Source: Phytohabitans houttuyneae
GTDB taxonomy: Bacteria; Actinomycetota; Actinomycetes; Mycobacteriales; Micromonosporaceae
DNA: 64,000 bases
Assembly (NCBI RefSeq): GCF_011764425.1
Contig: NZ_BLPF01000003.1
Location: 62,001-126,000 of the forward strand
Direction: 5' to 3'
Shown: in pieces, positions 17,787 to 27,609 of the stretch
How positions within the stretch are numbered: position 1 is the first letter of the stretch
Layout of the letters: the number at the start of each line of letters is the position of its first letter
Translations under genes and position numbers: made by a program
Notes under the pieces: generated by a model
Told to the model about the DNA's origin: nothing
The model's database searches: none
The model's input: the letters and a program-made list of their open reading frames with translations, nothing else

Positions 17787-20279
17787 GTGCGAGAGGGTGA
17801 GACCGGGCGGCTGCGGCTGTTGACCGGTCTCGTCCTGTTTCTGGCCGCGGGGTCCGTGACCTGGGCCGCCACCCAACTCGCCATCCCGTCCGCCACCGAG
17901 TGGCTTTACCTGGTCATCGCCGCCGGCCTCGTCGCGGTCGGCACCGCGTGCTCGACGCCGGTCCGGATCCGCACCCAGCTCGGGCTGAACGCGTCATCGG
18001 CCGCGATCCTGCTGACCACGATCGTCGTGCCGACCGGGTGGGCCGTCCTGTGCGCGGCGGCCGGTGTCCTGTTCGCCCGGATCGTCGTGCGCCACCGCGG
18101 CGGCTCACTGCACAAGGCGCTGCACAACAGCGGCAAGGACATCCTCGCCGCCACCGCCGCCGCCTGCGCGGTGATGGTGGCCGGCGTCCACCCCTTCCGC
18201 GACGGAGACCTGCTGGCCCAGCCATGGACCACCTACCTGCTGGCGCTGCCGCTGGCCGCCGCCGCGTTCGCCGCGGTCGAGCACATCGTCACCCCGGCCA
18301 CCGTGGCGCTGGCCACCGGTCGCTCGTGGGCCCAGGTCTGGCGCACCGACCTCGACGTGCGCCTGCTCGTCGACGTCGCCGGCATGGTCCTCGCCGGCGC
18401 CGCCCTCGGGCTCATCGCGCTCGACCCGCGGCTGATGATCGCCATGCCGCTCGCCCAGCTGGTGCTCTACCTGGTCTACATGCACCGGCTCCACCTGCGC
18501 GCCGAGCGGGCCACCTGGGAGCAGCTCGCGGCCGCCACCGACGCGCTCAACGGCCTCGACCTCAGCGGCGTGCTGCGCACCGCCGCGCAGGGTGCGGTCG
18601 CGGTCTTCAACGCCCGCCAGGCGCAGATCGAGCTCTGGGACGTGGAGCCGTGCCGGCTGGTCCGCGCGAGCGCGCAGGCAGTGCTGTACGACGGGCCATC
18701 CGGCCAGGCGCCCCCGCCCGCCGAGCTGACCGCCAGCCGCTTCCTCGGCGGGCGTGACGGCAGCGCGATCGGCGTGCTGCGGCTCGCGCTGCCGTCGACG
18801 ATGGTGGGTGCCGCCCAGGGGCGCGAGGAGAGCACGCTGCGCGCCTTCGCGGCGTCGTTGACCACCGCGATCCTCAACGCGAGGGCGTATGCGGAGCTGA
18901 CCGAGCAGCGCGACCGGCACGCCCTCGACGCCCGCCGCGACCCGCTCACCGGCCTCGAAAACCGCCGCGCGCTTCTGGACCGCCTCGGCGCACCCCAGCA
19001 GGAGCCGGGCAGCGGCACCCGCGCGCTCGCGCTCGTCGACCTCAACCGGTTCAAGGAGGTCAACGACACGCTCGGCCACGCCTTCGGCGACCAGTTGCTG
19101 GTCGAGCTGGGCGGGCGGCTGCGCGCGGCCGCGCACGACAACGGCGCGGTGGTGGCGCGGCTGGGCGGCGACGAGTTCGCGATCGTGCTCGACAACCTGC
19201 CCGCACCGGCGACCGCGATCCACCGGGCCCGCCGCATCCTCGACTGCCTGCGCGAGCCGGTCGGCCTCGCCGGCATGCAGATCACCGTGCAGGCCAGCGC
19301 CGGCATCGCCCTCGCCAGCCCCGGCGTGAGCGCGGGCGAGCTGCTGCGCCGCGCCGACGTCGCGATGTACCAGGCCAAGCGCGCCAGCGTGTCCATCGTG
19401 GACTACCAGCACGGCCGCGACACCGCCGACCACCGCCAGCTCTCCCTCGGCGGCGAGCTGGCCCGGGCGGTGGCGGAGGGCGAGTTCACCGTCCGCTTCC
19501 AGCCGATCGTCGACCTGGGCAGCGGCGAGGCGGTCGCCGCCGAGGCGCTCACCCGCTGGCAGCACCCCCGCCACGGCGTGCTCCTGCCCAAGCAGTGGCT
19601 CCCGATCGTCGAGCGTTCCGACCTGCTCGCCGCGTTCACCGCGCGGGTGCTGCGGCAGGCGCTGCTCGGCCTGCGCGAGTGGCGGTCGGCCGGCTTCGAC
19701 CTGGCCGTCGCGCTCAACGTCTCGCCGCACAGCCTGCTCGACCCCGCCTTCCCCACGATGGTGCTGGACGAGCTGCGCGCCCACCGCCTCGACCCGAGCG
19801 CGCTGGTGCTGGAGCTGGCCGAGACCACGTCGGTGGGCCAGCTCCACGCGGTCGAGCGCGTGCTGACCGGCCTGCGCAGGGCGGGCGTGCGGTTCGCGCT
19901 GGACGACTTCGGCACCGGCCACTCGTCGCTGTCCGTCGTCTCCGAGGTCCCGGTCCACGAGCTGAAGATCGACCGCACCTTCACCGCCGCGATGCGCACC
20001 TCCCCCCAGGCCGAGGCCGCCGTCCGCTCCACGGTCGAGCTGGGCCGCTCGCTCGGCCTGACCGTGGTGGCCGAGGGCGTGGAGACCGCCGACCAGCGCC
20101 AAGCCCTGTGGGAGCTGGGCTGCACGGCCGGCCAGGGCCACCTGTTCGGCCGCGCGATGAAGGCCGGCGAGCTCCTCGAAGCCTTGCGCGACGGCGTGGG
20201 CGGGGTGCGTGGCTCGCTCGCCGCCAGCCTGCACCACGGCGCCACCGTGATCGCCCTCCGCAACCGCCCACCCGCCTGA
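17787..20279 (+). CDS. Membrane-bound GGDEF-EAL cyclic-di-GMP enzyme
   Basis: An 830-residue protein. About six transmembrane helices occupy residues 8-235, followed by a GAF-like region (about 250-370), a GGDEF domain and an EAL domain. GGDEF is intact at residues 460-464 (RLGGDEFAI), and the EAL signature is intact at 586-588 (EALTRW), with downstream catalytic-type elements LELAETTS and DDFGTGHSSL also present. Both synthesis and breakdown of c-di-GMP are therefore possible, with the balance set by the membrane or GAF sensor. In actinobacteria c-di-GMP controls development. Start is GTG at 17787 after GAGAGAGCTGG. Confidence 0.92.
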   Translation: MREGETGRLRLLTGLVLFLAAGSVTWAATQLAIPSATEWLYLVIAAGLVAVGTACSTPVRIRTQLGLNASSAAILLTTIVVPTGWAVLCAAAGVLFARIVVRHRGGSLHKALHNSGKDILAATAAACAVMVAGVHPFRDGDLLAQPWTTYLLALPLAAAAFAAVEHIVTPATVALATGRSWAQVWRTDLDVRLLVDVAGMVLAGAALGLIALDPRLMIAMPLAQLVLYLVYMHRLHLRAERATWEQLAAATDALNGLDLSGVLRTAAQGAVAVFNARQAQIELWDVEPCRLVRASAQAVLYDGPSGQAPPPAELTASRFLGGRDGSAIGVLRLALPSTMVGAAQGREESTLRAFAASLTTAILNARAYAELTEQRDRHALDARRDPLTGLENRRALLDRLGAPQQEPGSGTRALALVDLNRFKEVNDTLGHAFGDQLLVELGGRLRAAAHDNGAVVARLGGDEFAIVLDNLPAPATAIHRARRILDCLREPVGLAGMQITVQASAGIALASPGVSAGELLRRADVAMYQAKRASVSIVDYQHGRDTADHRQLSLGGELARAVAEGEFTVRFQPIVDLGSGEAVAAEALTRWQHPRHGVLLPKQWLPIVERSDLLAAFTARVLRQALLGLREWRSAGFDLAVALNVSPHSLLDPAFPTMVLDELRAHRLDPSALVLELAETTSVGQLHAVERVLTGLRRAGVRFALDDFGTGHSSLSVVSEVPVHELKIDRTFTAAMRTSPQAEAAVRSTVELGRSLGLTVVAEGVETADQRQALWELGCTAGQGHLFGRAMKAGELLEALRDGVGGVRGSLAASLHHGATVIALRNRPPA

Positions 20280-20287
20280 CCGGCCGC

Positions 20288-21210
20288 TCACGCCACGCCG
20301 CGCCGGAGGCGGGCGGCGGCGAGGACGTCCAGCACTTCCCGCCGCACGGCCTCGGGCTCGCGGAAGAGGCGGCGGTGGGAAACCGGACCACCATGATGCC
20401 GCGACGGGCCAAGCGCGCGTCGCGCCGTAGGTCCGCCTCGCGCTGCTCGCGCGCCCCGTGCGAGGCCGCGCCGTCGAGCTCGAAGTTGACCCGTTCCTCG
20501 GGCGCCCACACGTCGAGGTAGAAGGTCCGGCCATCGACGCGCACGGGCACCTGGCGCTTGAACGACGGCATGCCCGGTCCGGTGAACACACGCTCGTGCC
20601 CCCAGATCTCCAGCGCGCTGTGACAGCCGCTGGCGAGCCGGCCCAGCAGGACGCGGATGGCGGCGCGGTCGGTCAGCTGCGGCACGCCGTCCAGCGCGGC
20701 GAAGACCCGGTCTGGAGTGGTCCGCCGGTCGGTGACGGCCCTGATCAGCGGCGCCGGCCGCTGCTCCGCGGTCAGGAGAGGCCACGCGTCGACAAGCGCG
20801 GTCTCCAGCCGGGTGACGGGCAGTCCGGCGCGCGGGACCACATCCGGTGGCTCGATCCGCAGGCCCCGGCGCCGGTGTACGACCACCGTCGGGTGGGACC
20901 GCAGCCGCACGTCCAGCGGGACGCTCACGTGCACGGGCTCATCCGGGCGGGTCTGGTGCAGTCCCCACACGGCAAGTGCCGTCGTGTGGCTGAGCGCCCC
21001 GCGCCAGCTGGCGTACAGCACGGCGGCGCGCTGGAGCACGTCGGGGCGGTCGGCCAGCTCGGCGTCCGCGTAGACGCCCGGCAGGAGCCGCCGCACGTGG
21101 CCGGCGCGGCAGGCCCGCTCCAGCACCCAGATCGACACGGCGCAGCAGGCCTCGTCCCGCCGCACCACGCCGCCGCGGCGGGCAAGCAACGCTCGAAGGT
21201 CCTCGTTCAT
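20288..21210 (-). pseudogene. AbiEi/DUF559-type protein, frameshifted near 20380 (one base missing)
   Basis: A roughly 305-residue protein with an N-terminal winged-helix/AbiEi-like part (LLARRGGVVRRDEACCAVS ... RRLLPGVYADAE) and a C-terminal DUF559 Vsr-like nuclease fold (FKRQVPVRVDGRTFYLDVWAPEERVNFELDG ... ADLRRDARLARRGIMVVRF). At TTTCCC (20377-20382) the frame changes; the expected end HRRLFREPEAVRREVLDVL is in the next frame and terminates at 20288. One base is missing. Stand-alone copies of this architecture are very common in actinomycetes and are not necessarily toxin-antitoxin parts. Start taken as ATG at 21210. Assembly error is as likely as inactivation. Confidence 0.72.
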
Positions 21211-21418
21211 GCGGCCGATGGTCGTCGACCGCTCCGCGCCGTTCATGTCGCGAGTATCGAACTGTGGACAAGGGCCGGCGCTGTGGACGGCGGCCCGCGC
21301 ATCCGGCCGGTTGGCTACAATCTCCGCCCACTGTGGACCAAGGTCGCGAGCATTGTCCCGAAACCCGCGCGACACGCCGTCCACAGCGCGGGTTTCGGGA
21401 CAATGCTCAAGCCGGGGC

Positions 21419-23029
21419 TCAGTGGCCGCGGAAGGCTTCCTCCAGCCACCACGACGGCTCGTCGGAGACGACCTTGGCGTCGACGACCAGCGGGGTGTCG
21501 CGCGGGCCGCTCAGCCACGCGTGTACCGCCGCCAGGTCCCGTGGATCGCGGACCGTGACCGCCGCGCAGCCGAAGCCGCGCGCGGTGGCCGCGAGATCCG
21601 TGTCCGGGAAGCGGACCAGGTCGACCGGGTGCCCGTGCGGGCCGAAGTGGTGCACCTCGGCGCCGTAGGCGGCGTCGTTGTAGACGACCACCAGCAGCGG
21701 CAGCGCCAGCCGCACGGCGGTGGTGAGCTCGGCCACCGACATCAGGAAGCCGCCGTCGCCTAGCGCGGCCACCGTCAGGCGGTCGGGGCGGGCGACCGCG
21801 GCGCCGAGCGCGGAGGCGAGGCCGAGGCCGATCGACTGGAACGCCTGGGTGAAGCAGAAGCCCGCCGCGTCCGGCACCGAAAGGTACATCGACGGGTAGC
21901 CCATGAAGTTGCCCGAGTCGATGACGACGGTGCGCTCGGCGGGGAGCAGGTCGTCCAGCGCGGCGCTCAGCGTGCGCGGGTCGATGCGGCCGCCGCCGGT
22001 CGCGTCCTCGTAGGAGACGTCGCGCCACCGCCCCTCCGCCGCGATCCGCGCGCGCAGCCGCGGTGTGCGCCACCCGGCGTCGGCGGCGAGGGCGGTCGCG
22101 CAGGCGCGGGCCACGTCCACCACGTCGCCGGCCACCGGAACGTCGACCTTGCGGTGGCGGCCGAGCGCGGACGCGTCGAGGTCGACCTGCGCGACAGTGG
22201 TGCCGGGTGTGATCAGGCGGCCGTGGCGGGTGGTCCACATGTTCAGCGCGCAGCCCCACGCGACGACAAGGTCGGCGCCGGCGATGAGCTCGGCCGCGAG
22301 CGGGGTGGCGAAGCCGCCGGAGACGTCCAGGTACCACGGGTCGCCGGCGAACAGCCCGCGGGCGGCGGCGGAGACGGCCAGCAGCGCGCCGCGGTGGTCG
22401 GCCAGGGAGGCGATCGCGGTACGCGCGTCCGCGCCCCGCCGCGCCGCACCCCGGCCGGCGATGAAGACCGGGCGGTGGGCGGCCGCGATGGCCTCCACGA
22501 GGGCCGTGACATCCGGGGGCGGAAGTGTGGCGCCCACAGGTGTGGTGCCGGCCTCGGCACCGGCCGGCTCGGACTGGACGTCGAGCGGCAGGCCCAGCAC
22601 GACCGTGCGGCCGGCACCGCAGGCCCACGCCACGTCGGCGCGCGCGGAGGCGGCGGCCACCCGCCGGTACGCCGCGCCCACCGACGCGGCGAGATGGGGC
22701 AGGTCGATGTGGAAGTTCGAGTGCGGGCTCGTCGCCTCCGGGGCCAGGACCACCAAGGGGGTACCGCTCTTGGCCGCCTCGGCGATCCCGGTCAGCGCGT
22801 TCGTCACGCCCGGGCCCTGGTGCACGGTCAGCACGCCGAGGCGGCCGGAGACGCGCGCGTACCCGTCGGCCATCGTCGCCGCGCCGCCCTCGTGCGCCGC
22901 GGCGTGGAAGCGGGCGCCGGCGGCGACCAGCGCGTTCGTGAGGTGGAAGTTGCCGCTGCCCACGACGCCGAAAGCGTCCCGCACGCCGTGCTCGACCAGG
23001 GCCTGCCCGACGGCGGAGGCGACGTTCAC
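21419..23029 (-). CDS. Thiamine-diphosphate-dependent enzyme (acetolactate synthase/benzoylformate decarboxylase superfamily)
   Basis: A 536-residue ThDP enzyme with the three-domain ALS/POX fold. The catalytic Glu is in AAHEGGAATMADGYAR, the central domain runs about residues 190-330, and the ThDP/Mg motif is LGDGGFLMSVAEL followed by VVVYNDAAYGAE. Members decarboxylate 2-oxo acids or make acyloins; I cannot name the substrate. The GTG at 23029 overlaps the stop of the cyclase gene as GTGA, so the two enzymes are translationally coupled and probably act in the same pathway. It lacks a regulatory small-subunit gene nearby, which argues against the branched-chain ilvB. Confidence 0.85.
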   Translation of the reverse strand: MNVASAVGQALVEHGVRDAFGVVGSGNFHLTNALVAAGARFHAAAHEGGAATMADGYARVSGRLGVLTVHQGPGVTNALTGIAEAAKSGTPLVVLAPEATSPHSNFHIDLPHLAASVGAAYRRVAAASARADVAWACGAGRTVVLGLPLDVQSEPAGAEAGTTPVGATLPPPDVTALVEAIAAAHRPVFIAGRGAARRGADARTAIASLADHRGALLAVSAAARGLFAGDPWYLDVSGGFATPLAAELIAGADLVVAWGCALNMWTTRHGRLITPGTTVAQVDLDASALGRHRKVDVPVAGDVVDVARACATALAADAGWRTPRLRARIAAEGRWRDVSYEDATGGGRIDPRTLSAALDDLLPAERTVVIDSGNFMGYPSMYLSVPDAAGFCFTQAFQSIGLGLASALGAAVARPDRLTVAALGDGGFLMSVAELTTAVRLALPLLVVVYNDAAYGAEVHHFGPHGHPVDLVRFPDTDLAATARGFGCAAVTVRDPRDLAAVHAWLSGPRDTPLVVDAKVVSDEPSWWLEEAFRGH

Positions 23030-23786
23030 CGCTCGACCAGTGCCAGCACCCGGCACGGGCTGCCGGAACCGTCCACAATGGGCAGCGGGCCGGTCACCAG
23101 CACCGCGCCGGTGGGGGCAGCTGGGCGAGGTTGCGCAGCTGGGTGAGGCCGTACTTGCCGGCGCCAAGCAGGTACGAGTGGCAGGGGAACGGCGGGTCGA
23201 ACGAGTGTGCCGCGCCCGCGTCGGTGCCGACCGTCTCCACGCCCACACCACGCACCGGCGCCTCCTCGGCCAGCCACTTGGCGCAGGCCACCGACATGCC
23301 GGGGGTGCGGCCGGCGTTGAGGTACTCCGCGTCGTCGTCGCTGCGCGCGTCCCACCCGGTGCGGACCAGCAGCCAGCCGCCGGCCGGGAGGGGGCCGTGC
23401 TCCTCCTGCCACGCCTCGATGTCGGCGACCTCCAGCAGCGCGTCGGGGTCCTCGGCGACCCGCGCGGTGAAGTCGAGCACCACGGCGGGCGCGACGAGGT
23501 CACCGGCCGGCACCCGGGAGACGTCGGGCAGGTCGCGGCCGGTCACCCAGTGGATCGGCGCGTCGAAGTGCGTGCCGGTGTGCTCACCGGTGGTGAAGTT
23601 GTTCCAGTACCAGGCGGGCCCGGCCGCGTCATACCGGCTGATCTCGGACAGGGCGAAGCGGCTGGTCTGCCCGAACTGCTCCGGCAGCGCGATGATCGGG
23701 GTCCGCGGGGACAGGGGAGCGGTGAGGTCGACCACCTCGATCGTGCCGGAGTCGAGGGCGGCCACCAGGTCCGAGAGCAGCGTCAT
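23026..23786 (-). pseudogene. Cyclase family protein (kynurenine-formamidase-like), frameshifted near 23114 (one base missing)
   Basis: Metal-dependent hydrolase of the cyclase/kynurenine formamidase family, about 253 residues. The metal-binding motif HTGTHFDAPIHW is intact near residue 70. The frame is good to LTQLRNLAQLPP, where the run of five C (23112-23116, minus strand) appears to lack one base; the family-typical end TGAVLVTGPLPIVDGSGSP ... VLALVER continues in the next frame and stops at 23026, overlapping the downstream ThDP-enzyme start. Since the shifted tail is fully preserved, a sequencing deletion is likely. It is divergent from ohrR. Members hydrolyse formamides, lactones or isatin-like rings. 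Confidence 0.78.
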
Positions 23787-23828
23787 GGGTGGACCGTAGA
23801 GTCACCGGCCGGGGCCGGACAAGTTGTG

Positions 23829-23843
23829 CACAATTGAATTGCG
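23829..23843. promoter_or_regulatory. Candidate OhrR operator
   Basis: CACAATT-G-AATTGCG is a near-perfect inverted repeat (6 of 7 pairs) 16 bases upstream of the ohrR start and resembles the known OhrR target TACAATT-AATTGTA. It lies in the divergent region between the cyclase gene and ohrR-ohr, where autorepression by OhrR would be expected. Binding is inferred from similarity to the established OhrR box. Confidence 0.65.
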
Positions 23844-23858
23844 CGCTATGTTTGGTGG

Positions 23859-24311
23859 GTGGACGAGGAGCTGTTGCTGCGACACCAGGTGTGCTTCGCG
23901 CTGCACAATGCCGCCCGCGCGGCCAACGCGCTCTACCGGCCGCTGCTCGACCCGCTCGGCTTGACGTACCCGCAGTATCTGGTCCTGCTCCTGCTCTGGG
24001 AGCGCGACGGGCGGACGGTCGGTGAGCTCGGCCTGGCCCTCGACCTCGACAGCGGCACGCTATCGCCGCTGCTCAAGCGCCTGGAGGGTGCGGGCCTGGT
24101 GACCCGCGAGCGGTCCGCCGCCGACGAGCGGGTGGTCGAGGTGCGGCTGACGCCCGCGGGTGTCGCGCTGCGCCGGCGGGCCAAGCGGATCCCGGCGTCG
24201 CTCGCGGCGGCCACAGGGCTGTCCACCGCCGAGCTGTCCACATTGCACAGCACCTTGACCCGGCTCGCCGGGTCACTGCGCGAAAGCGCCACACCCACGA
24301 CGAAAGGATGA
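23859..24311 (+). CDS. ohrR: OhrR, MarR-family organic-peroxide-sensing repressor
   Basis: A 150-residue MarR-type regulator. The peroxide-sensing Cys is at position 12 in LRHQVCFALHNAARA, matching the single reactive Cys of Bacillus OhrR, and the winged helix lies at about residues 50-105 (LTYPQYLVLLLLWE ... LSPLLKRLEGAGLVTRERSAADERVVEVRLT). Oxidation of this Cys by organic hydroperoxide releases the protein from DNA. It overlaps ohr by 4 bases (ATGA) in a two-gene operon, and a matching operator lies just upstream. Start is GTG at 23859. Confidence 0.93.
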   Translation: MDEELLLRHQVCFALHNAARAANALYRPLLDPLGLTYPQYLVLLLLWERDGRTVGELGLALDLDSGTLSPLLKRLEGAGLVTRERSAADERVVEVRLTPAGVALRRRAKRIPASLAAATGLSTAELSTLHSTLTRLAGSLRESATPTTKG

Positions 24312-24732
24312 GCCGCATGCGCGTGCTCTACACAGCGGAGGCCCTCGCGACCGGTGACGGGCGCAGCGGGCACGTCCGCACCTCGGACGGGCTGTTCGAG
24401 GCCGACCTTGCCGTGCCCAAGGCGATGGGTGGCCCGGGCGGCGCGACAAACCCGGAGCAGCTCTTCGCGGCGGGCTACGCGGCCTGCTTCCACTCGGCGC
24501 TCAAGGGCGTCGCCAAGCGGGCCAAGGTGGACACCACCGGGTCGAGCGTGGGCGCGCGGGTGGGCATCGGGCCCGACGACGCGGGCGGGTTCGGTCTCGC
24601 GGTCACGCTCGAGGTCGTGCTGCCCGGCGTCGGGCGCGAGCTCGCGCAGGACCTCGTCGGCAAGGCGCACCAGGTCTGCCCGTACTCCAACGCCACCCGC
24701 GGCAACGTCGAGGTGACCCTGGTGGTCGCCGA

Positions 24733-24736
<4 letters not shown>
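24308..24736 (+). CDS. ohr: Ohr, organic hydroperoxide resistance protein
   Basis: A 142-residue OsmC/Ohr-family thiol peroxidase that reduces organic hydroperoxides. The two redox Cys are visible at positions 60 (GYAACFHSAL) and 124 (VCPYSNATRGN), and the N-terminal GRSGHVRTSDG and ATNPEQLFAAGYAACF blocks are canonical. Length matches the family. Start could be ATG at 24308 (overlapping ohrR) or at 24317. Co-transcribed with ohrR and followed by an oxidoreductase gene with another 4-base overlap. Confidence 0.94.
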
Positions 24737-25728
<992 letters not shown>

Positions 25729-25800
25729 CCGACCTCTCGACGTCAGGGTGGGGTGCGATCGTGGTCGCCGTTCAGAAGATCTAATTCGAAACAGGTCCGG

Positions 25801-25865
25801 GCTACCGCGACGTCCGTGGTGGTCCGGACCGTTGCTCCCGCGGCCTCTCCCTCCCCGCTGGGCGA
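25801..25865 (+). repeat. Gene-end repeat, copy A (GGTCCGGACC family)
   Basis: Contains GCTACCGCGACGTCCG, the palindrome GGTCCGGACC and GTTGCTCCCGCGGCCTC, preceded by AGATCT at 25778-25783. It begins 73 bases after the stop of the oxidoreductase gene and has the same orientation as that gene. Four other full copies are at 27545, 48689, 60400 and 61725. Confidence 0.85.
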
Positions 25866-25886
25866 GCTCAACCCCGGGTCCCGTTG

Positions 25887-25936
25887 AGATCGTGGACGTC
25901 GACTGCCCCTGTAGGGGCAGCAAACGACCACGATCT
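25887..25936. repeat. Nested palindrome (REP-like cruciform)
   Basis: Outer arms AGATCGTGG (25887-25895) and CCACGATCT (25928-25936) enclose a perfect inner hairpin CTGCCCCT-GT-AGGGGCAG (25903-25920). A further half-copy GATCGTGGTCG lies at 25757-25767. It stands between two converging genes, so it could act as a bidirectional terminator, but the nested layout without a T-run is typical of dispersed palindromic elements. Confidence 0.65.
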
Positions 25937-25973
25937 GTACCGTGCAGGGCTTTGTTGACCGATCAAGCAGCCA

Positions 25974-26035
25974 GCGTGGTCCAGACCGTTGTTCACCCCT
26001 GCGGTCGCCCAGATCGCCCCCGCAGCGGTCTCCTA
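25974..26035 (+). repeat. Decayed copy of the GGTCCGGACC-family repeat
   Basis: GTGGTCCAGACCGTTGTTC followed by CCCCTGCGG aligns with GTGGTCCGGACCGTTGCTC...CCCGCGG of copy A, with substitutions and a small insertion. It lies about 170 bases after copy A in the same orientation, next to the 3' end of the amidase gene. Confidence 0.5.
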
Positions 26036-27322
26036 GCGGGTGCGCTCCACGATGGACGCGGCCGCCAGGGCCAGGTCCTCGCGCCACGGCGGGGCGGCGA
26101 TCTGCACGCCCACCGGCAGGCCCTCCACCGTCGTGCCGGCCCGTACCACCACGGCGGGATAGCCCACCAGGCTCCACAGCAGCGTGTACGGGATGCCGCC
26201 GCCGTCCTCGCCGTGCGGCACGGCGGGCTTCTCCGCGGCGGGCGAGAGCACCAGCGGATGTGCCCCGATGAACGGGAGCATGCGCCGGCGCAGACGGTCC
26301 CACGTGAAGAGCGAGCGTTCCACGTCTTCGGCGGAGATCGGGCCGAGGGTGGCGGGGTCGAAGGTGCCGCCGTTCACCCACTCGTCGGGCGAGTCGGACT
26401 CGGGGCGGCGCCAGTAGTCGAGCGTCAGCGGGTAGACGTCGGCGAGTCCGGGCGGCGTGGCCTCCTCCACGACAAGCCCCGCGGCGGCGAGCGTCGCGGC
26501 GGCCGCGTGGGTGGCGCGGACCACGGCGGGGTGGGGGGTGGTGTGCGGGTGGTCGAGGTACAGCGCGACGCGGGTCCCGGCCAGCCGCACGGCCGCGTGG
26601 TCGCCGAGCGGGACCGGCACCGCGCTCGGATCCGCGCCGTCCGGGCCGGCGATCAGGCGGAGCGCGAGGGCGAGGTCCTCCACGTGCCGCGCGAGGGGGC
26701 CGATCACCGTGCGCGGGTCGGCGGTCGCGCAGATGAACGGGAAGTGCCCGGTCAACGGCACCCGCCCGGTGGTCGGCCGCAGGCCGGCGATGCCACAGCA
26801 GTGTGCCGGCTGGCGGATGCTGCCGCCGGAGTCGCTGCCCAGCCCGAGGGCCGAACCGCCGGCCGCGATGATGGCCGCCTCGCCGCTGGAGCTGCCCGCC
26901 GGCGTGAAGCGCGGGTCGTGCGGGTTGCCCACCCGACCGTAGAGCGGGTTGTCCGGGCCGGCCGCCGTCTTGCCGAGCAGGATGCCGCCGGCGGCGCGCA
27001 GCCGCGCCACGGCGGTGGCGTCCCGGGCCGGGCGGCGCTCGCGGTGGGCCGGCTGCCCGCCCGCGCACCGCAGGCCGGCGGCGTCGATCCAGTCCTTCAC
27101 CGTGAACGGCACCCCGTGCAGCGGCCCGCCCGACCCCCGCTCGTCGGCGGCCGCGGCCTCGGCGAGGGCGGCTTCGGCGCGCAGCTCCACCACGGCGTTG
27201 AGCGCGGGGTCGACCTCGGCGACGCGGTCGAGGAACGCGCCGACCACCTCCCGCGCGGACAGCTCCCGCGCGGCGATCCGCCTGCCCAGCTCCGCGGCGG
27301 ACAGGTCGAGCGCCGGCACCAT
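26033..27322 (-). CDS. Amidase signature family hydrolase
   Basis: A 429-residue amidase with the Ser-cisSer-Lys triad: Lys76 in GVPFTVKDW, the cis-Ser in PAGSSSGEAA (about residue 145), and the nucleophile Ser168 in LGSDSGGSIRQPA. The Gly/Ser-rich signature is complete, as is the C-terminal YPAVVVRAGT and LPVGVQIAAP part. Length is normal. Members hydrolyse a wide range of amides, including Glu-tRNA(Gln) partners, but GatA is excluded by the lack of gatB/gatC nearby. It is a single-gene unit reading leftward, converging with the oxidoreductase operon. Substrate unknown. Confidence 0.88.
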   Translation of the reverse strand: MVPALDLSAAELGRRIAARELSAREVVGAFLDRVAEVDPALNAVVELRAEAALAEAAAADERGSGGPLHGVPFTVKDWIDAAGLRCAGGQPAHRERRPARDATAVARLRAAGGILLGKTAAGPDNPLYGRVGNPHDPRFTPAGSSSGEAAIIAAGGSALGLGSDSGGSIRQPAHCCGIAGLRPTTGRVPLTGHFPFICATADPRTVIGPLARHVEDLALALRLIAGPDGADPSAVPVPLGDHAAVRLAGTRVALYLDHPHTTPHPAVVRATHAAAATLAAAGLVVEEATPPGLADVYPLTLDYWRRPESDSPDEWVNGGTFDPATLGPISAEDVERSLFTWDRLRRRMLPFIGAHPLVLSPAAEKPAVPHGEDGGGIPYTLLWSLVGYPAVVVRAGTTVEGLPVGVQIAAPPWREDLALAAASIVERTR

Positions 27323-27544
27323 GGCCCGCCACTCTACGACCGCGGCACGCGCCTTCGTGGGATTTGATCTGCCCGCGTCCGCGTCACCTGCGGACCGTAT
27401 GCGCGGGCCCGGGGGAAACGTGGAGCGCAGCGGAGCGTTTTTCTTTGGGTGCTTTCCCGCGGGCTACGCGGAGGTCGGCGGCTCGCAGGGCTCGCCGACT
27501 TCCCCGACCTCCGCCGCGAGGTCCGCGGGCCAAGCCCAACCCCG

Positions 27545-27603
27545 GCGAGGGGTGAGGCCGCGGGAGCAACGGTCCGGACCACGGCGGACGTCGCGGTAGC
27601 CCT
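27545..27603 (-). repeat. Gene-end repeat, copy C (GGTCCGGACC family)
   Basis: Read on the minus strand it gives GGCTACCGCGACGTCCGCC, then GTGGTCCGGACCGTTGCTCC and CGCGGCCTCACCCC. It starts 7 bases after the stop of the CBM2-protein gene and has the same orientation as that gene. A separate inverted repeat, GCGGAGGTCGG (27468-27478) with CCGACCTCCGC (27504-27514), lies next to it. Confidence 0.85.
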
Positions 27604-27609
27604 GATCTG

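Noticed and set aside
20288-21210. Toxin-antitoxin or abortive-infection system (AbiE)
   Set aside because: No AbiEii partner lies next to it; solitary AbiEi/DUF559 proteins are common in actinomycetes.
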